From Calamus simplicifolius (lineage: Eukaryota > Streptophyta > Magnoliopsida > Arecales > Arecaceae), in NCBI GenBank assembly GCA_900491605.1, contig UESW01001596.1, forward strand, positions 88,796-152,795: a stretch of 64,000 nt of DNA. Direction: 5' to 3'. The first letter of the stretch is position 1; each line of letters begins with the position of its first letter. The notes below the pieces were generated by a model that was not told where the DNA came from, did not search any database, and saw only the letters and a list, made by a program, of their open reading frames with translations. Shown in pieces: positions 10,780 through 21,063 of the stretch. A program made the translations under genes and the position numbers.

Positions 10780-11875
10780 CCGCCCGTTCGAAGCAGATTA
10801 TGCTCTCCATGAAGTACATGAAGGGATTTGCGGCAACCATCTGGGAGGCCGGTCCCTATGTCACAAGGTGCTATGACAAGGCTATTATTGGCCGACTATG
10901 CAGAAGGATGCAGACGACCTTGTCCGAGCTTGCGACCCATGCCAGAGGCACTCAAGCATTCAAAGACTCCCCTCCGCTAGCCTGGTTCCTATATCCTCCG
11001 CTTGGCCCTTCGCCAAATGGGGGATGGACATCCTCAGCCCGTTTCCGCTTGCCACGGGGCAGCGGAAATTTCTTTTTGTCGCCATCGACTACTTCACTAA
11101 ATGGGTCGAGGCGGAGGTAGTTGCACAGATAACTGAGACATGAGCTAGAGATTTTGTATAGAGGTCCATCATCTGCCGATTTAGCCTCCTGCATACCATA
11201 ATCACTGATAACGACAAGCAATTCGACAACCCAAAGTTCCGCCAGTTCTGTGAAGAACACGGAATCCGTCACCACCTCACCTCGGTTGGGCATCCGCAGG
11301 CCAACGGAGCAGCTGAAGTGACCAACAAGACTCTGCTTCAGGGGATCAAAGCTCGTCTTTCCAGAGCCCAAGGCAGGTGGGCGGACGAGTTACACCACGT
11401 CCTATGGGCCTACCGCACCACCCCGAGAGTCCCCACAGGCGAAACCCCATTCCGGATGGCCTTCGGCACAGAGGCCGTTATCCCTGTAGAGATAGGCCTC
11501 CCTTCGCTGCGGGTGGAAAGCTACTCAGAGGAAGCCAGTGACGAACAACTCCGCACCAACCTCGACCTGATAGAGGAGGTTAGAGAGAAAGCCCGGATCA
11601 GAGTGGCTGCCTATCAACAAAGGGTGGCCCGCTACCATGCCTCCAGAGTCAAAGGGAAAGCTTTCCTTCCCGGCGACCTTGTTCTCCAGAAAGCCTCTGT
11701 TTCCAAACCACTGGAATAAGGAAAACTGGCACCAAACTGGGAAGGCCCATACCAAGTGGCGGAGATCATTGGACCAGGAACCTACAAGCTACAAGATTTA
11801 AATGGAAAGTCCATCACCCGGACGTGGAACTGGGACAATCTCCGTAAGTATTATAATAAGGTACGTCCTGCATAG
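10780..11875 (+). pseudogene. E1 integrase
   Basis: The H2C2 zinc finger (H-E-V-H-E-G-I-C-G-N-H ... CDPCQRH) spans 10805-10950. The catalytic core follows with WGMDIL (first Asp), HTIITDN (second Asp) and GHPQANGAAEV (Glu), then YRTTPRVPTGETPF and a C-terminal GDLVLQK/NWEGPYQV chromatin-end domain to about 11870. One frame runs from 9212 to here, broken only by nonsense changes (10874, 11141 and 11156 among them); E2 has CGT, CGG and TGG at matching places. The domain joined the DNA copy to the host chromosome. Confidence 0.9.
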
Positions 11876-12019
11876 GCCCGCCTCATTATACCTTGTTATA
11901 CCTTTCTGTCGGCACATGTTTTTGCAATTTACAACATGAATCATCATACATTATATTTGCGAAAAGAAACAGGTGCTGCTCACCAATCCTCGGCACGACC
12001 GAGTTACCTATCTGAACAG

Positions 12020-14535
12020 GAAATCTACGAACCTCGGCTGGGCCGAGCAACAAATTCTCCGAACCTTGGTAGGGCCAAGTAAAAAATCTCCGAACCTCGG
12101 CTGGGCCGAGCAACAAATTCTCCAAACCTTGGCAGGGCCAAGTAAAAAATCTTCGAACCTCGACTGGGCCGAGCAACAAATTATCCGAACCTTGGCAGGG
12201 CCAAGTAAAAAATCTCCGAACCTCGGCGGGTCGAGCAACAAATTCTCCGAACCTTGGCAGGGCCAAGTAAAAAAATCTCCAAACCTCGGCGGGGCCGAGC
12301 AACAAATTCTCCGAACCTTGGCAGGGCCAAGTAAAAAGTCTCCGAACCTCGGCTGGGCCAAGCAACAAATTCTCGGAACCTTGGCAGGGCCAAGTAAAAA
12401 GTCTCCGAACCTCGGCTGGGCCGAGCAACAAATTCTCCGAACCTTGGCAGGGCCAAGTAAAAATCTCCGAACCTCGACTGGGCCAAGCAACAAATTCTTC
12501 GAACCTTGGCAGGGCCAAGTAAAAATCTCCGAACCTCGGCTGGGCCGAGCAACAAATTCTCCGAACCTTGGCAGGGCCAAGTAAAAAATCTCCGAACCTC
12601 GGCAGGGCCGAGTAAAAAATCTCTGACCTCGGCTGGGCCGAGCAACAAATTCTCCGAACCTTGGCAGGGCCAAGTAAAAAATCTCCGAAACTCGGCTGGG
12701 CCGAGCAACAAATTCTCCGAACCTTGGCAGGGCCAAGTAAAAAGTCTCCGAACCTCGGCTGGGCCGAGCAACAAATTCTCCGAACCTTGGCAGGGCCAAG
12801 TAAAAAATCTCCGAACCTCGGCTGGGCCGAGCAATAAATTCTCCGAACCTTGGCAGGGCCAAGTAAAAATCTCCGAACCTTGACCGGGCCGAGTAACAAA
12901 TTCTCCGAACCTTGGCAGGGCCAAGTAAAAAATCTCCGAACCTCGGCTGGGCCGAGCAACAAATTCTCTGAACCTTGGCAGGGCCAAGTAAAAATCTCCG
13001 AACCTCGGCTGGGCCGAGCAACAAATTCTCCGAACCTTGGCAGGGCCAAGTAAAAAATCTCCGAACCTTTGCTGGGCCGAGCAACAAATTCTCCAAACCT
13101 TGGCAGGGCCAAGTAAAAAATCTCCGAACCTCGACCAGGCCAAGTAACAAATTCTCCGAACCTTGGCAGGGCCAAGTAAAAATCTCTGAACCTCAGCTGG
13201 GCCGAGCAACAAATTCTTCGAACCTTAGCAGGGCCAAGTAAAAATCTCTAAACCTCGGCTGGGCCGAGCAACAAATTCTCTTAACCTTGGCAGGGCCAAG
13301 TAAAAATCTCCGAACCTCGGCTGGGCCGAGCAACAAATTCTTCGAACCTTGGCAGGGCCAAGTAAAAAATCTCCGAACCTCGGCTGGGCCGAGAAACAAA
13401 TTCTTCGAACCTTGGCAGGGCCAAGTAAAATCTCCAAACCTCGGCTGGGCCGAGCAACAAATTCTCCGAACCTTGGCAGGGCCAAGTAAAAAATCTCCGA
13501 ACCTCGGTTGGGCCGAGCAACAAATTCTCCGAACCTTGGCAGGGCCAAGTAGAAATCTTCGAACCTTGGCAGGGCCAAGTAAAAATCTCTGAACCTCGGC
13601 TGGGCCGAGCAACAAATTCTCCGAACCTTGGCAGGGCCAAGTAGAAATCTCCGAACCTTGGCAGGGCCAAGTAAAAAATCTTCGAACCTCGGCTGGGCCG
13701 AGCAACAAATTCTCCGAACCTTGGCAGGGCCAAGTAGAAATCTCCGAACCTTGGCAGGGCCAAGTAAAAATCTCCGAACCTCGGCTGGGCCGAGCAACAA
13801 ATTCTCCGAATCTTGGCAGGGCCAAGTAGAAATCTCCGAACCTTGGCAGGGCCAAGTAAAAAATCTCCGAACCTCGGCTGGACCGAGCAACAAATTCTCC
13901 GAACCTTGGCTAGGCCAAGTAAAAAATCTCCGAACCTTGGTAGGGCCAAGTAAAAATCTCCAAACCTCGGCTGGGCCGAACAACAAATTCTCCGAACCTT
14001 AGCAGGGCCAAGTAGAAATCTCCGAACCTTGGCAGGGCCAAGTAAAAATCTCCGAACCTTGGCTGAGCCGAGCAACAAATTCTCCGAACCTTGGCAGGGC
14101 CAAGTAAAAAATCTCCGAACCTCGGCTGGGCCGAGCAACAAATTCTCCGAACCTTGGCAGGGCCAAGTAAAAAATCTCCGAACCTTGGCAGGGCCAAGTA
14201 AATATCTTCGAACCTCGGCTGGGCCGAGCAACAAATTCTCCGAACCTTGGCAGAGCCAAGTAGAAATCTCCGAACCTCGGCTGGGCCGAGCAACAAATTC
14301 TCCGAACCTTGACAGGGCCAAGTAAAAATCTCCGAACCTTGGCAGGGCCAAGTAAAAATCTCCGAACCTCGGCTGGGCCGAGCAACAAATTCTCCAAACC
14401 TTGGCAGGGCCAAGTAAAAAATCTTCGAACCTCGGCTGGGCCGAGCAACAAATTCTCTTAACCTTGGCAGGGCCAAGTAAAAAATCTCCAAACCTCGGCT
14501 GGGCTGAGCAATAAAATCTCCGAACCTTGGCCAAA
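12020..14535 (+). repeat. E1 palindromic higher-order tandem array (array A)
   Basis: About 2.5 kb of head-to-tail monomers of 31-32 bp, roughly 75-80 in all. Monomer A has the core CTCGGCTGGGCCGAG and spacer GCAACAAATTCTCC. Monomer B has the core CTTGGCAGGGCCAAG and spacer TAAAAATCTCC. Both cores are perfect 6-bp inverted repeats. From 12020 to about 13530 they alternate AB (63-bp dimers); from about 13540 to 14340 ABB trimers are common. Because no unit contains a stop in several minus frames, long minus-strand frames cross the array; I treat them as artefacts. Tandem repeats between pol and the 3' LTR are typical of Tat elements. Confidence 0.95.
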
Positions 14536-15134
14536 GCCAAGGGCTACATTCTGCTACTAGAAACCTTGGCCAAAGCCGAGGAGTAACCTTAGATATCAAG
14601 TTCCTCGGGCCAACCGAGTGATATTCCCATGCCCTGGTCGCGCCCAACGACCAAATCATCAGCGAAAAGAGCAAAGCGCTTGCGCCTTGGTCGCACCCCA
14701 GGACATCATTTGAAATAGGGTAACTTCTTGAATACCCTAAAAATGAAAACGAAGGCAAAAACCTCCTGATACTCTGGAAGAAGTAAAGGAACTCCTTCTG
14801 AAAGAACCGCCTAGGTCTGCCACTGGTCCAAACAGAGACCAGTGACCCCCAAAGAAAACTCGGGTTCAGATTCGGGCAGCTTACAAGCCCTGATCAATCT
14901 AAACGACCTCCTAAACTATGATCAAATTCGGGTGGTCTACGTACCCTAAACGACATCCGCCCGTGATCTCCTAAAATCGGCTCGAACTCGGGTGACTGAT
15001 AGATCCCAATCTGATACGGGCAAACGCTCTGGGAACAACAGAATGCACAGTATGATAAAACTTTGTATTCATTGATTAAAAAGGAGGGAAGGACAATGGC
15101 GGCAAAAGAAAAGAAAAAGAAGAAGAAGCCCTTG
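14536..15134. other. E1 spacer between array and antisense ORF a
   Basis: Degenerate repeats containing GATTCGGGCAGCTTACAAGCC-like phrases, related to the 56-bp repeat of E2 at 36643. No gene seen. Confidence 0.5.
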
Positions 15135-15442
15135 CTAGGGCTCGCTGTCACTTCCGGAGGCCAGCAAGTCTTCCAGGCGCCGGGAGAGCTCGGCAACCTA
15201 TCGATGGAGAGATGACATCTCCCCCCGTTGCCGGTCCACCACCTCACGGAGGGCCTCGACCTCCCTCGTGGTGATGGCCACATACTCTTCAACGACCCTT
15301 TCGAGCCGCTGAGGCTCGCGAAGGCCGACGCCAAGGCCTCCCAATCGACCGTAATGGTGGGACGGCCCCCCTCCAGATGCAGCAAGCCGTTGATCGACGC
15401 CCTTAAATCATCAGATGATCGCCCTCCCCCTTGAGAAGCCAT
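15135..15442 (-). pseudogene. E1 antisense ORF a (coiled-coil, about 100 codons)
   Basis: A minus-strand ATG at 15442 opens MASQGGGRSSDDLRA, then TVDWEALASAFA. After one frameshift near 15320 it continues RLERVVEEYVAITTREVEAL, VVDRQRGEMSSL and a VAELSRRLEDLLA tail, ending at a TAG at 15135. The E2 counterpart (35746-36056) has the same length and layout. ORF b at 17717 shares the plan MAS..GGRS / LAS.LAS / RLQE..EQY / TREI..LR.V.DR / ASL.Q.VA.L and is a paralogue. A minus-strand TATA-like box lies 60 bp upstream (15502-15509). The protein would be a small coiled coil; its function is unknown. Confidence 0.55.
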
Positions 15443-15501
15443 GTCGAAAACTATTCTGAAACTAAACCAGAGGGGTGGCAAAAACTAGCACCTCACGTCC
15501 G

Positions 15502-15509
15502 TATTTATA
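15502..15509 (-). promoter_or_regulatory. TATA-like box for antisense ORF a (E1)
   Basis: Minus strand reads GTATAAATACGG 60 bp before the ORF a start. E2 has GATATAAATATGG 67 bp before its ORF a (36123-36130). Confidence 0.45.
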
Positions 15510-15929
15510 CTTTTTAAGCGAGTATTCTGATCAGTCGGGCCGTAACCACCGACCCACGAGAACTCGCCACATGTCATTGATTTAATTAACGCCTGCAGAA
15601 TCCTAAAGGTCGTGCCCCATCCCAAGCAAAATCGGTAATGCGGGTGGACCGTTCAGGAACCCCTATTTTCTTCTCTGGGAATTGGGTACCTCCCGATCTG
15701 CCGGCCCCCGCAATAAATGCTCTCAACACTTCCCCAAGCTCTTTTAAGCTGGCCGCCTTTCGGGAACCGTGAAAAAGAAAGGGCTTCAGTGCCTGACAAT
15801 AATTCATTCCCTCGGGACTAGTCGGGTCATAAATGGAGGGCCCATTCTACCTTGACACCCCTCACTGAACCCTGCAGGGACATAGCATTATGACTTATGG
15901 TGGCGATCGAGCCACCCCGCCAAGTGATT

Positions 15930-16065
15930 AATCTCCGAACCTCGGCAGGGCCGAGCAACAAAATCTTCGAACCTTGGCAAGGCCAAGCAACCGTTCTCCG
16001 AACCTCGGCAGGGCCGAGCCATAAATATCCGAGCTCCAACAAGGTCGAGGCATGAATCTCCGAGC
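15930..16065 (+). repeat. E1 isolated block of array-A monomers
   Basis: Four or five diverged monomers with cores CTCGGCAGGGCCGAG and CTTGGCAAGGCCAAG, separated from the main array by 1.4 kb and ORF a. This suggests an internal duplication of array plus ORF. Confidence 0.8.
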
Positions 16066-16069
16066 TTCG

Positions 16070-16800
16070 GCCAGAGTTAAGGGACATATTTCGCCACCAA
16101 ACAACCCCTAAACCTCCATCTAAACCCGAGCAACTTACAAGCCCTGACTAGTTCGGATAGCGCGGGATCCTCGCCTAAAAACGAGCGAGATGCCCTTATG
16201 TCCCGCGGCCAATAACAACAGCTTGGCACAGAAGAAATAGAAATTAAGAAATAGAGCAAAACTTTCTTTATTTCATTTGCCACCGAAACCGATTACAACT
16301 GCCTGAGAGGCATTACAAGAGCATTGAAATGCATAAAATAAAGATGAGCACAAAGCTCGGGCAACTGCTCCAAAGCAGATCTGGGCGACTATGATGATCT
16401 GACGTCCGGACCGACAAATCGAAAAAACTGCGAACGGTCAGCTCGAGCTGATAATGGGCGGGCGACATGGATCAACAGTTGCGATCAGCTTCAGTAAATA
16501 ATGATATCTCGGCGATCCAACCGAGATATCTGAGTGATTGAAAGGGTGGACGGGATATTACCCCGAACCACCCAACCGAGAGGCCCCCCGACGAGTAGGT
16601 AGGAAGCCCGTGGACCCCGGCGCCAGAACGCTCTCCCAAACTGAGTGTGTACCGCCCCACCTTGCCAAGGCTCAAAGGCAAGGTACCTGAGGGCGGCACA
16701 CCGTCGCCCCTCCTCATGTGGCGAAAGATTCCCAGGCGGGCAAGCCCAGGAATCCAAACCAGGGGAGGAGGCGAAATTCACACAACCCATGGGGAGCCCG
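16070..16800. other. E1 spacer without supported gene
   Basis: Non-coding internal sequence of E1. Several overlapping small frames occur on both strands, but none is conserved in E2 by inspection. Confidence 0.35.
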
Positions 16801-16810
16801 CGTACACTTC

Positions 16811-16963
16811 CTACCGTGCGTCCCCGAGGGGGGAACCACAAAGGACACACAGGAAGCGCATATGTGCGCTCTCCGTGTGATCTCTGCGCCCCTCCTGTGC
16901 GCTCTCCATATGATCTCCGGGCTCATCCCCTAAGGGTGAGCCACTCTTCAGCAGCTCCTTCAT
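16811..16963 (-). CDS. E1 antisense micro-ORF c (50 aa, hypothetical)
   Basis: The minus strand reads 50 codons from ATG 16963 to TAG 16811. It contains the internal near-repeat DHMESA / DHTESA and a short HMRFLCVLCGS motif with CxxC. The corresponding stretch in E2 (37615 down to about 37480) is strikingly similar over about 44 residues, with one extra base. A minus-strand TATAAAAA box sits about 145 bp upstream (17105-17112) and is also present in E2. I cannot assign a function. It may be a real small gene, or the conserved DNA may have another role such as an RNA or regulatory element. Confidence 0.35.
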   Translation of the reverse strand: MKELLKSGSPLGDEPGDHMESAQEGRRDHTESAHMRFLCVLCGSPLGDAR

Positions 16964-17104
16964 CGCCCCAACTATCCGGAGGAGAAAGGCTTATGAAAGA
17001 AAAGCTCAACCCTCCCACTCGCAGCAGCGGAGAAATGAGCATGGTGGAAACTCCAATGGGGAAGGAAACTTTGAGGATGACCTAACACAACCCCTCTTCC
17101 CCCT

Positions 17105-17112
17105 TTTTTATA
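17105..17112 (-). promoter_or_regulatory. TATA-like box for antisense unit c (E1)
   Basis: Minus strand CCTATAAAAAAGG. E2 has CCTATAAAAAGGG at the corresponding position (37762-37767). Confidence 0.4.
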
Positions 17113-17716
17113 GGCAAAAATGAATTGGGGATAGCTATCAAGGCCGGAAGCCCCGAGATTCAAACACCTAGCCCATGCCTCCACGTGGCCTCCCAGGATG
17201 GAAGCAACGCCCCACTGCGCGCCAAGCCCATCGCCTGAAACCAAGAAGCATGCAAAGATTTCCTTTTGATCCCGAATCACGTTATTAAACACGGAGAATC
17301 GCCCACTGATCTTACGGAAACTGATAGGTTCAGAAGATCGTCCTACGAAAGTAACATCCTCCAATGGTAAACGAGTGCGTGCACCGTACGCCAAAACGAC
17401 CTACATGGAAAAAGACCAATGCCATAAAAGCCTTCTGGAAAGTGCCGGAGCAGCTTTTTGCTCCCCACAGAGCCGTATCATCAACTCCGGTGAAATAAAA
17501 ACCGATCTACCTACGGAACGGCAGAGCGCTGGTAGGGCAACAAAAAGCATGAAAACCGATTGTTCGTCGATTGCTCCCCAAGGAAGTTAATCGCTCGAAG
17601 AACTTGTGCAACAAAATTGAACATCTCAAAACAAAAATGAACGCAAGGGTAACGCAAACTATTCTTTCGTTCACCGAAAAAGGAAGTGACAAAAGAAACG
17701 AAAAATACATCGGCCC

Positions 17717-17988
17717 TCACAGGGGCTCACCATTGTCTCCTGGAACCGCCGACCGTTCTCCCTGATCTGCCGCAAGGCCACCCACCTGCTGTTGGAGAGA
17801 CGCCACGCGCCTCTCTAAGCGATCGTTAACCGCACGAAGGTGCATGATCTCCCTGGTGGAGGCGATCACATATTGTTCGGTCGCCTCCTGGAGTCGTTGA
17901 CAACTCGCCAACAAGGAGGCCAGGACCAGCGAGTGTTGGCATCGTCGGCTGGTGCTCCGGTTGACCTTCCGCCATCCTTGGAAGCCAT
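17717..17988 (-). pseudogene. E1 antisense ORF b (coiled-coil)
   Basis: The minus strand opens MASKDGGRSTGAPADDANTR at 17988. After a deletion and frameshift relative to E2 it continues LASLLASCQRLQEATEQY, STREIMHLRAVNDRLERR and ASLQQQVGGLA, ending at TGA 17717. The E2 copy (38545-38859) is a 104-codon frame with two TAG stops. It is a paralogue of ORF a. A TATA-like box lies 78 bp upstream. Helical heptads suggest a coiled-coil protein; the role is unknown. Confidence 0.55.
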
Positions 17989-18065
17989 TCCGTCGGCGCA
18001 AGCTCGTATCAAGCTAGCAAAGGTCGTCAAATGAAATGGCCAGCGATAACCAGACCCCCCATCAG

Positions 18066-18073
18066 TATTTAAA
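18066..18073 (-). promoter_or_regulatory. TATA-like box for antisense ORF b (E1)
   Basis: Minus strand TTTAAATACTGA 78 bp before the ORF b start. E2 has TTTAAATACCAA 76 bp before its copy (38935-38942). Confidence 0.45.
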
Positions 18074-18164
18074 CTGATCCAAGCAAGAAATCTACCTGCT
18101 CCAGCCATCGGCCCTCGAGCCACCGACACAAAATCCCGCCACATGTTGCCGCTTTGGTAATCGC

Positions 18165-18440
18165 TCTCGTCCGTCGGCCCTAGTCGACCTACTTCATACG
18201 TTGGCCCTAGCCGACCTGCTTTGCCTATCGGCCCTAGCCGACCTACTTTGCCGTCGGCCCTAGCCGACCTACTTTGCCCGTCGGCCCTAGCCGACCTACT
18301 TCATACGTCGGCCCTAGCCGACCTACTTTGCCATCGACCATAGCCGACCTACCTTACCCGTTGGCCTTAGCCGACTTATTTCGTCTGTCGGCCCTAGCCG
18401 ACCTACCCTATCCGTCGGCCTTAACCGACCTGCTTCATTC
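18165..18440 (+). repeat. E1 palindromic array C
   Basis: About ten 27-bp units with the core GTCGGCCCTAGCCGAC (6-bp inverted repeat around CCTA) and spacer CTACTTTGCC. It lies between antisense ORF b and the end of the large antisense gene. At the same place E2 has an array with core CTCGGCCCTAGCCGAG. Confidence 0.9.
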
Positions 18441-19262
18441 CTCAAGTTTTAATTGCATCGCTCAAACATGAACTGAACAAGATCATTTCTCGGTTCACCG
18501 GTCAAGACTATCGCCCCGCCTTGGACCCAGCCGATGCGTTCCCTCGATCCTGAGATAAAAACGACCAAACAGCGCCAACAAGCCATAAGTCGCTTGCGAT
18601 TGAAACGAAATTTGGAGCGAAGGACCGCCCAAGAAAAAGCACTCAAATGGAAGCGGAAAGTTCATTCATTAAAGAACGTCAGGCAGAGTTACAGCTCGAG
18701 AAGCAAAATGTAGAAGTGACTTTTAAAGGTCGGGAACCGCGTCAGTTCTAGGAGAACCCCCAATTACGTCTGCAGAGGCATGACTTGATTCGCCCTTCTC
18801 AAATATCTTAGCCTCCTCGGCGGTAGTCTGCGAATGTTCTCCAAAAGCTGCGGCCTCGCTGGGACCCGGGGCGGCACCAAGATCGGTATCCGAAGCGTCA
18901 ATGTACTCATCCTCCTCTTCACCCCCGAAGTCACCAGCGTCAAGAGCTTCAGCATCCAGGAAAGAGAGATCCCATTCTGGATGCTCGCTGGATATCTTGT
19001 CTCTGCATTCTTCCACTCTGAGTTGGAAGGCGTCAGTACCAATTACATCCTGTTCGCCCTTGAGCATGGCGAGTTGCATCTCAACCTCGGCCAATTGGCT
19101 CCGCAATAGGGCAACGTGCCTCTCAGCTTCCGCGACCTGAGCCCGCAGAAGAATAGTTTGCTCCTAGAACTCGCCGGCCTGTGCCTCAAGTTCCGAACTC
19201 CTACCTCGGCTAGATGCAAGCTCACTTTGCAAGGCCCGATTGTCCAGCCCTAATTTTGCCAT

Positions 19263-19333
19263 CTGCGAAGCCAGAATCAGTCGGTGCCACGAGGAACCAA
19301 CAAAGGAAACTAAAAAAGGGAATAGGATCGTAC
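19263..19333 (-). other. Intron 3 of E1 antisense gene
   Basis: Donor GAG|GTACGA at 19333 and acceptor CTTCGCAG| at 19263, phase 0. E2 equivalent is 40311-40382 with GAG|GTATGG and TTTTTACAG|. Confidence 0.65.
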
Positions 19334-19964
19334 CTCCTCCTCTTGTCGGGCCAACCTTTTGGTCAGCTCCTCGGCCTCATCCCTGGCCCTTGCTTTATCG
19401 GCCCTAACCAACTCGACCCTTTCTTGGAGAGTGTTAATTCTTGACTGCTTATCTTCGACCTCTCCCCGGCTTGGGATAGCTCGTCACTCAGCCGGGCTAT
19501 CATCCCTTCGTGCCATTTAGCGCTGACTCTCAAGTCAGCACTTCGCAATCGCACCGCTGCAGCTTCTCCTCTACTTCATCGAGCATTCTGGCCAGGCGTT
19601 TTCTCTCGTCGGCGGCCTCCTTCCCCAGCCAGCCCAGACTCTCATTATGTTCTTTCTGCATCGCCGCCACTTCCTCAGAATGCTTTGACTTAACTCGAGC
19701 CAACTCCAAACACGCGTCGTCGTTCTTCGCCAGGAGCCCCTGCAGCTCCACCACTTTGCACTTTTGCTTAGATGCTTCAGCTAGAGCGGCCTGATACAAC
19801 GCCTTCATCCCCGCCAAGCTTTTGTTGCTAGCGGCCAGGAGTTCCTCAAACTTCTCGGATGCCTCTGCTCACGATCGGAGTTCGGCACTGGCTCTCCTGG
19901 CCTGAACGCCGGCCCTCGTCGCCAAACTCAAATGCCAGCACATCGCCCGAGAAAGCAAAACACT

Positions 19965-20041
19965 CTACAGGATAAAGAATGAGTAAGAATATGCAATCAA
20001 GTCAGCCGGAAAGTATCCACCACCCAAGAATGGTGACTCAC
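19965..20041 (-). other. Intron 2 of E1 antisense gene
   Basis: Donor CGG|GTGAGT at 20041 and acceptor ATCCTGTAG| at 19965, phase 0. E2 equivalent is 41003-41078 with CGG|GTGAGT and GTTCTGTAG|. Confidence 0.7.
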
Positions 20042-20979
20042 CCGAGAGGCGTAGGCCCGTGTCATCTTCATGAGGGTCGGATTGTCAATGTCGGGAAGAA
20101 GATGGATACTTTCGGCCACGCCCTGCTGCCCGAACGCGGCATCAACCAACTCCAGGTCCGCAAACTTGTTCGCCGAGGGATCCACACCCGGGTACAGGGC
20201 CGACCTCATTAAAGCGGAAAATGCCTCCTCAACGTCCATGTTCGAGCTACTGGGCTGGCCATCTCCACCCGAGGAGTCAACCCGGGCGATCTCCGACTGA
20301 GAAGCCTTCAACTTCTCAGCCTCTTCTATCAGAACTCTGGCTTGGGCTTCCTCAGACAACTCGGCCAACCCAAGTGCCAACCTCCCCAAAACCCTTTTTG
20401 AAGGAGTCTCCATTGCGGGACTCTCATCTCGCTGCGCTCCCTCTCCCGACCCGTCTCCTGCGGTCACAGTCACCTGCGTCTCCTCTACAGGCTTTGCCGA
20501 AACCTCTATCCGGCTTGCTTCTCGAACCACTGTGGGTGGCCCAACGTCGCTACCCCCAGAATCTCCCGCATAGGGCCCAAGAGGGAGCTCGCCCCAAACC
20601 TCACCAACTGCGGCCGCTCCCTCTTGCTCTCCTACTGAGGTCAGGAGTAAACCCGCAGTTGGGGGAAGCCCCCCAGAAACGACGACTTCCGCCAAATCCA
20701 TCGTCGGCTCATCTTTCAAAGGGGATGCGGCCGGAGGAGCCAATGGAATCTCATCCGAGCTATCCGATAGTTCCACCATGGGGCGACAAGGGATCTCAGC
20801 TGTCCTCCTCAAATCCTCCCTTGCTTCCGACGCTCCCGTCATGGCCACTCCGGCATCCGGCGAGCATCTTACGGAAGTATGAGCCCTCTTCTCGGGCCTA
20901 CTTCTCTTCGCACCGCTGCTCTCCCCTGGGCGCTTGCCTCTCTTCCTCTTGACAAGACTTGACAACACAGACCTCTTGG

Positions 20980-21063
20980 CTGTAAGAGCAGAAAGTATGC
21001 AATTAAATCCAAACATATTCGCCTGCATAACGAACAATGGAGAAGACAAAAGGGAGGACTCAC
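20980..21063 (-). other. Intron 1 of E1 antisense gene
   Basis: Donor GAG|GTGAGT at 21063 and acceptor CTCTTACAG| at 20980, phase 1 (G then CC gives Ala). In E2 the matching intron is 42021-42100 with |GTAGGC and TTCCGCAG|. Confidence 0.65.

Noticed and set aside
12020..14535. CRISPR-like array
   Set aside because: Repeats are regular, but the spacers are also repeated and the context is a plant retrotransposon; it is a tandem satellite.
11886..14758. Very long minus-strand open frames (up to 429 codons) over array A
   Set aside because: They are the tandem repeat read in three frames at once (LALPRFGEFVARPSRGSEIF over and over). Monomers lack stops by composition; there is no domain, start context or conservation beyond the repeat.
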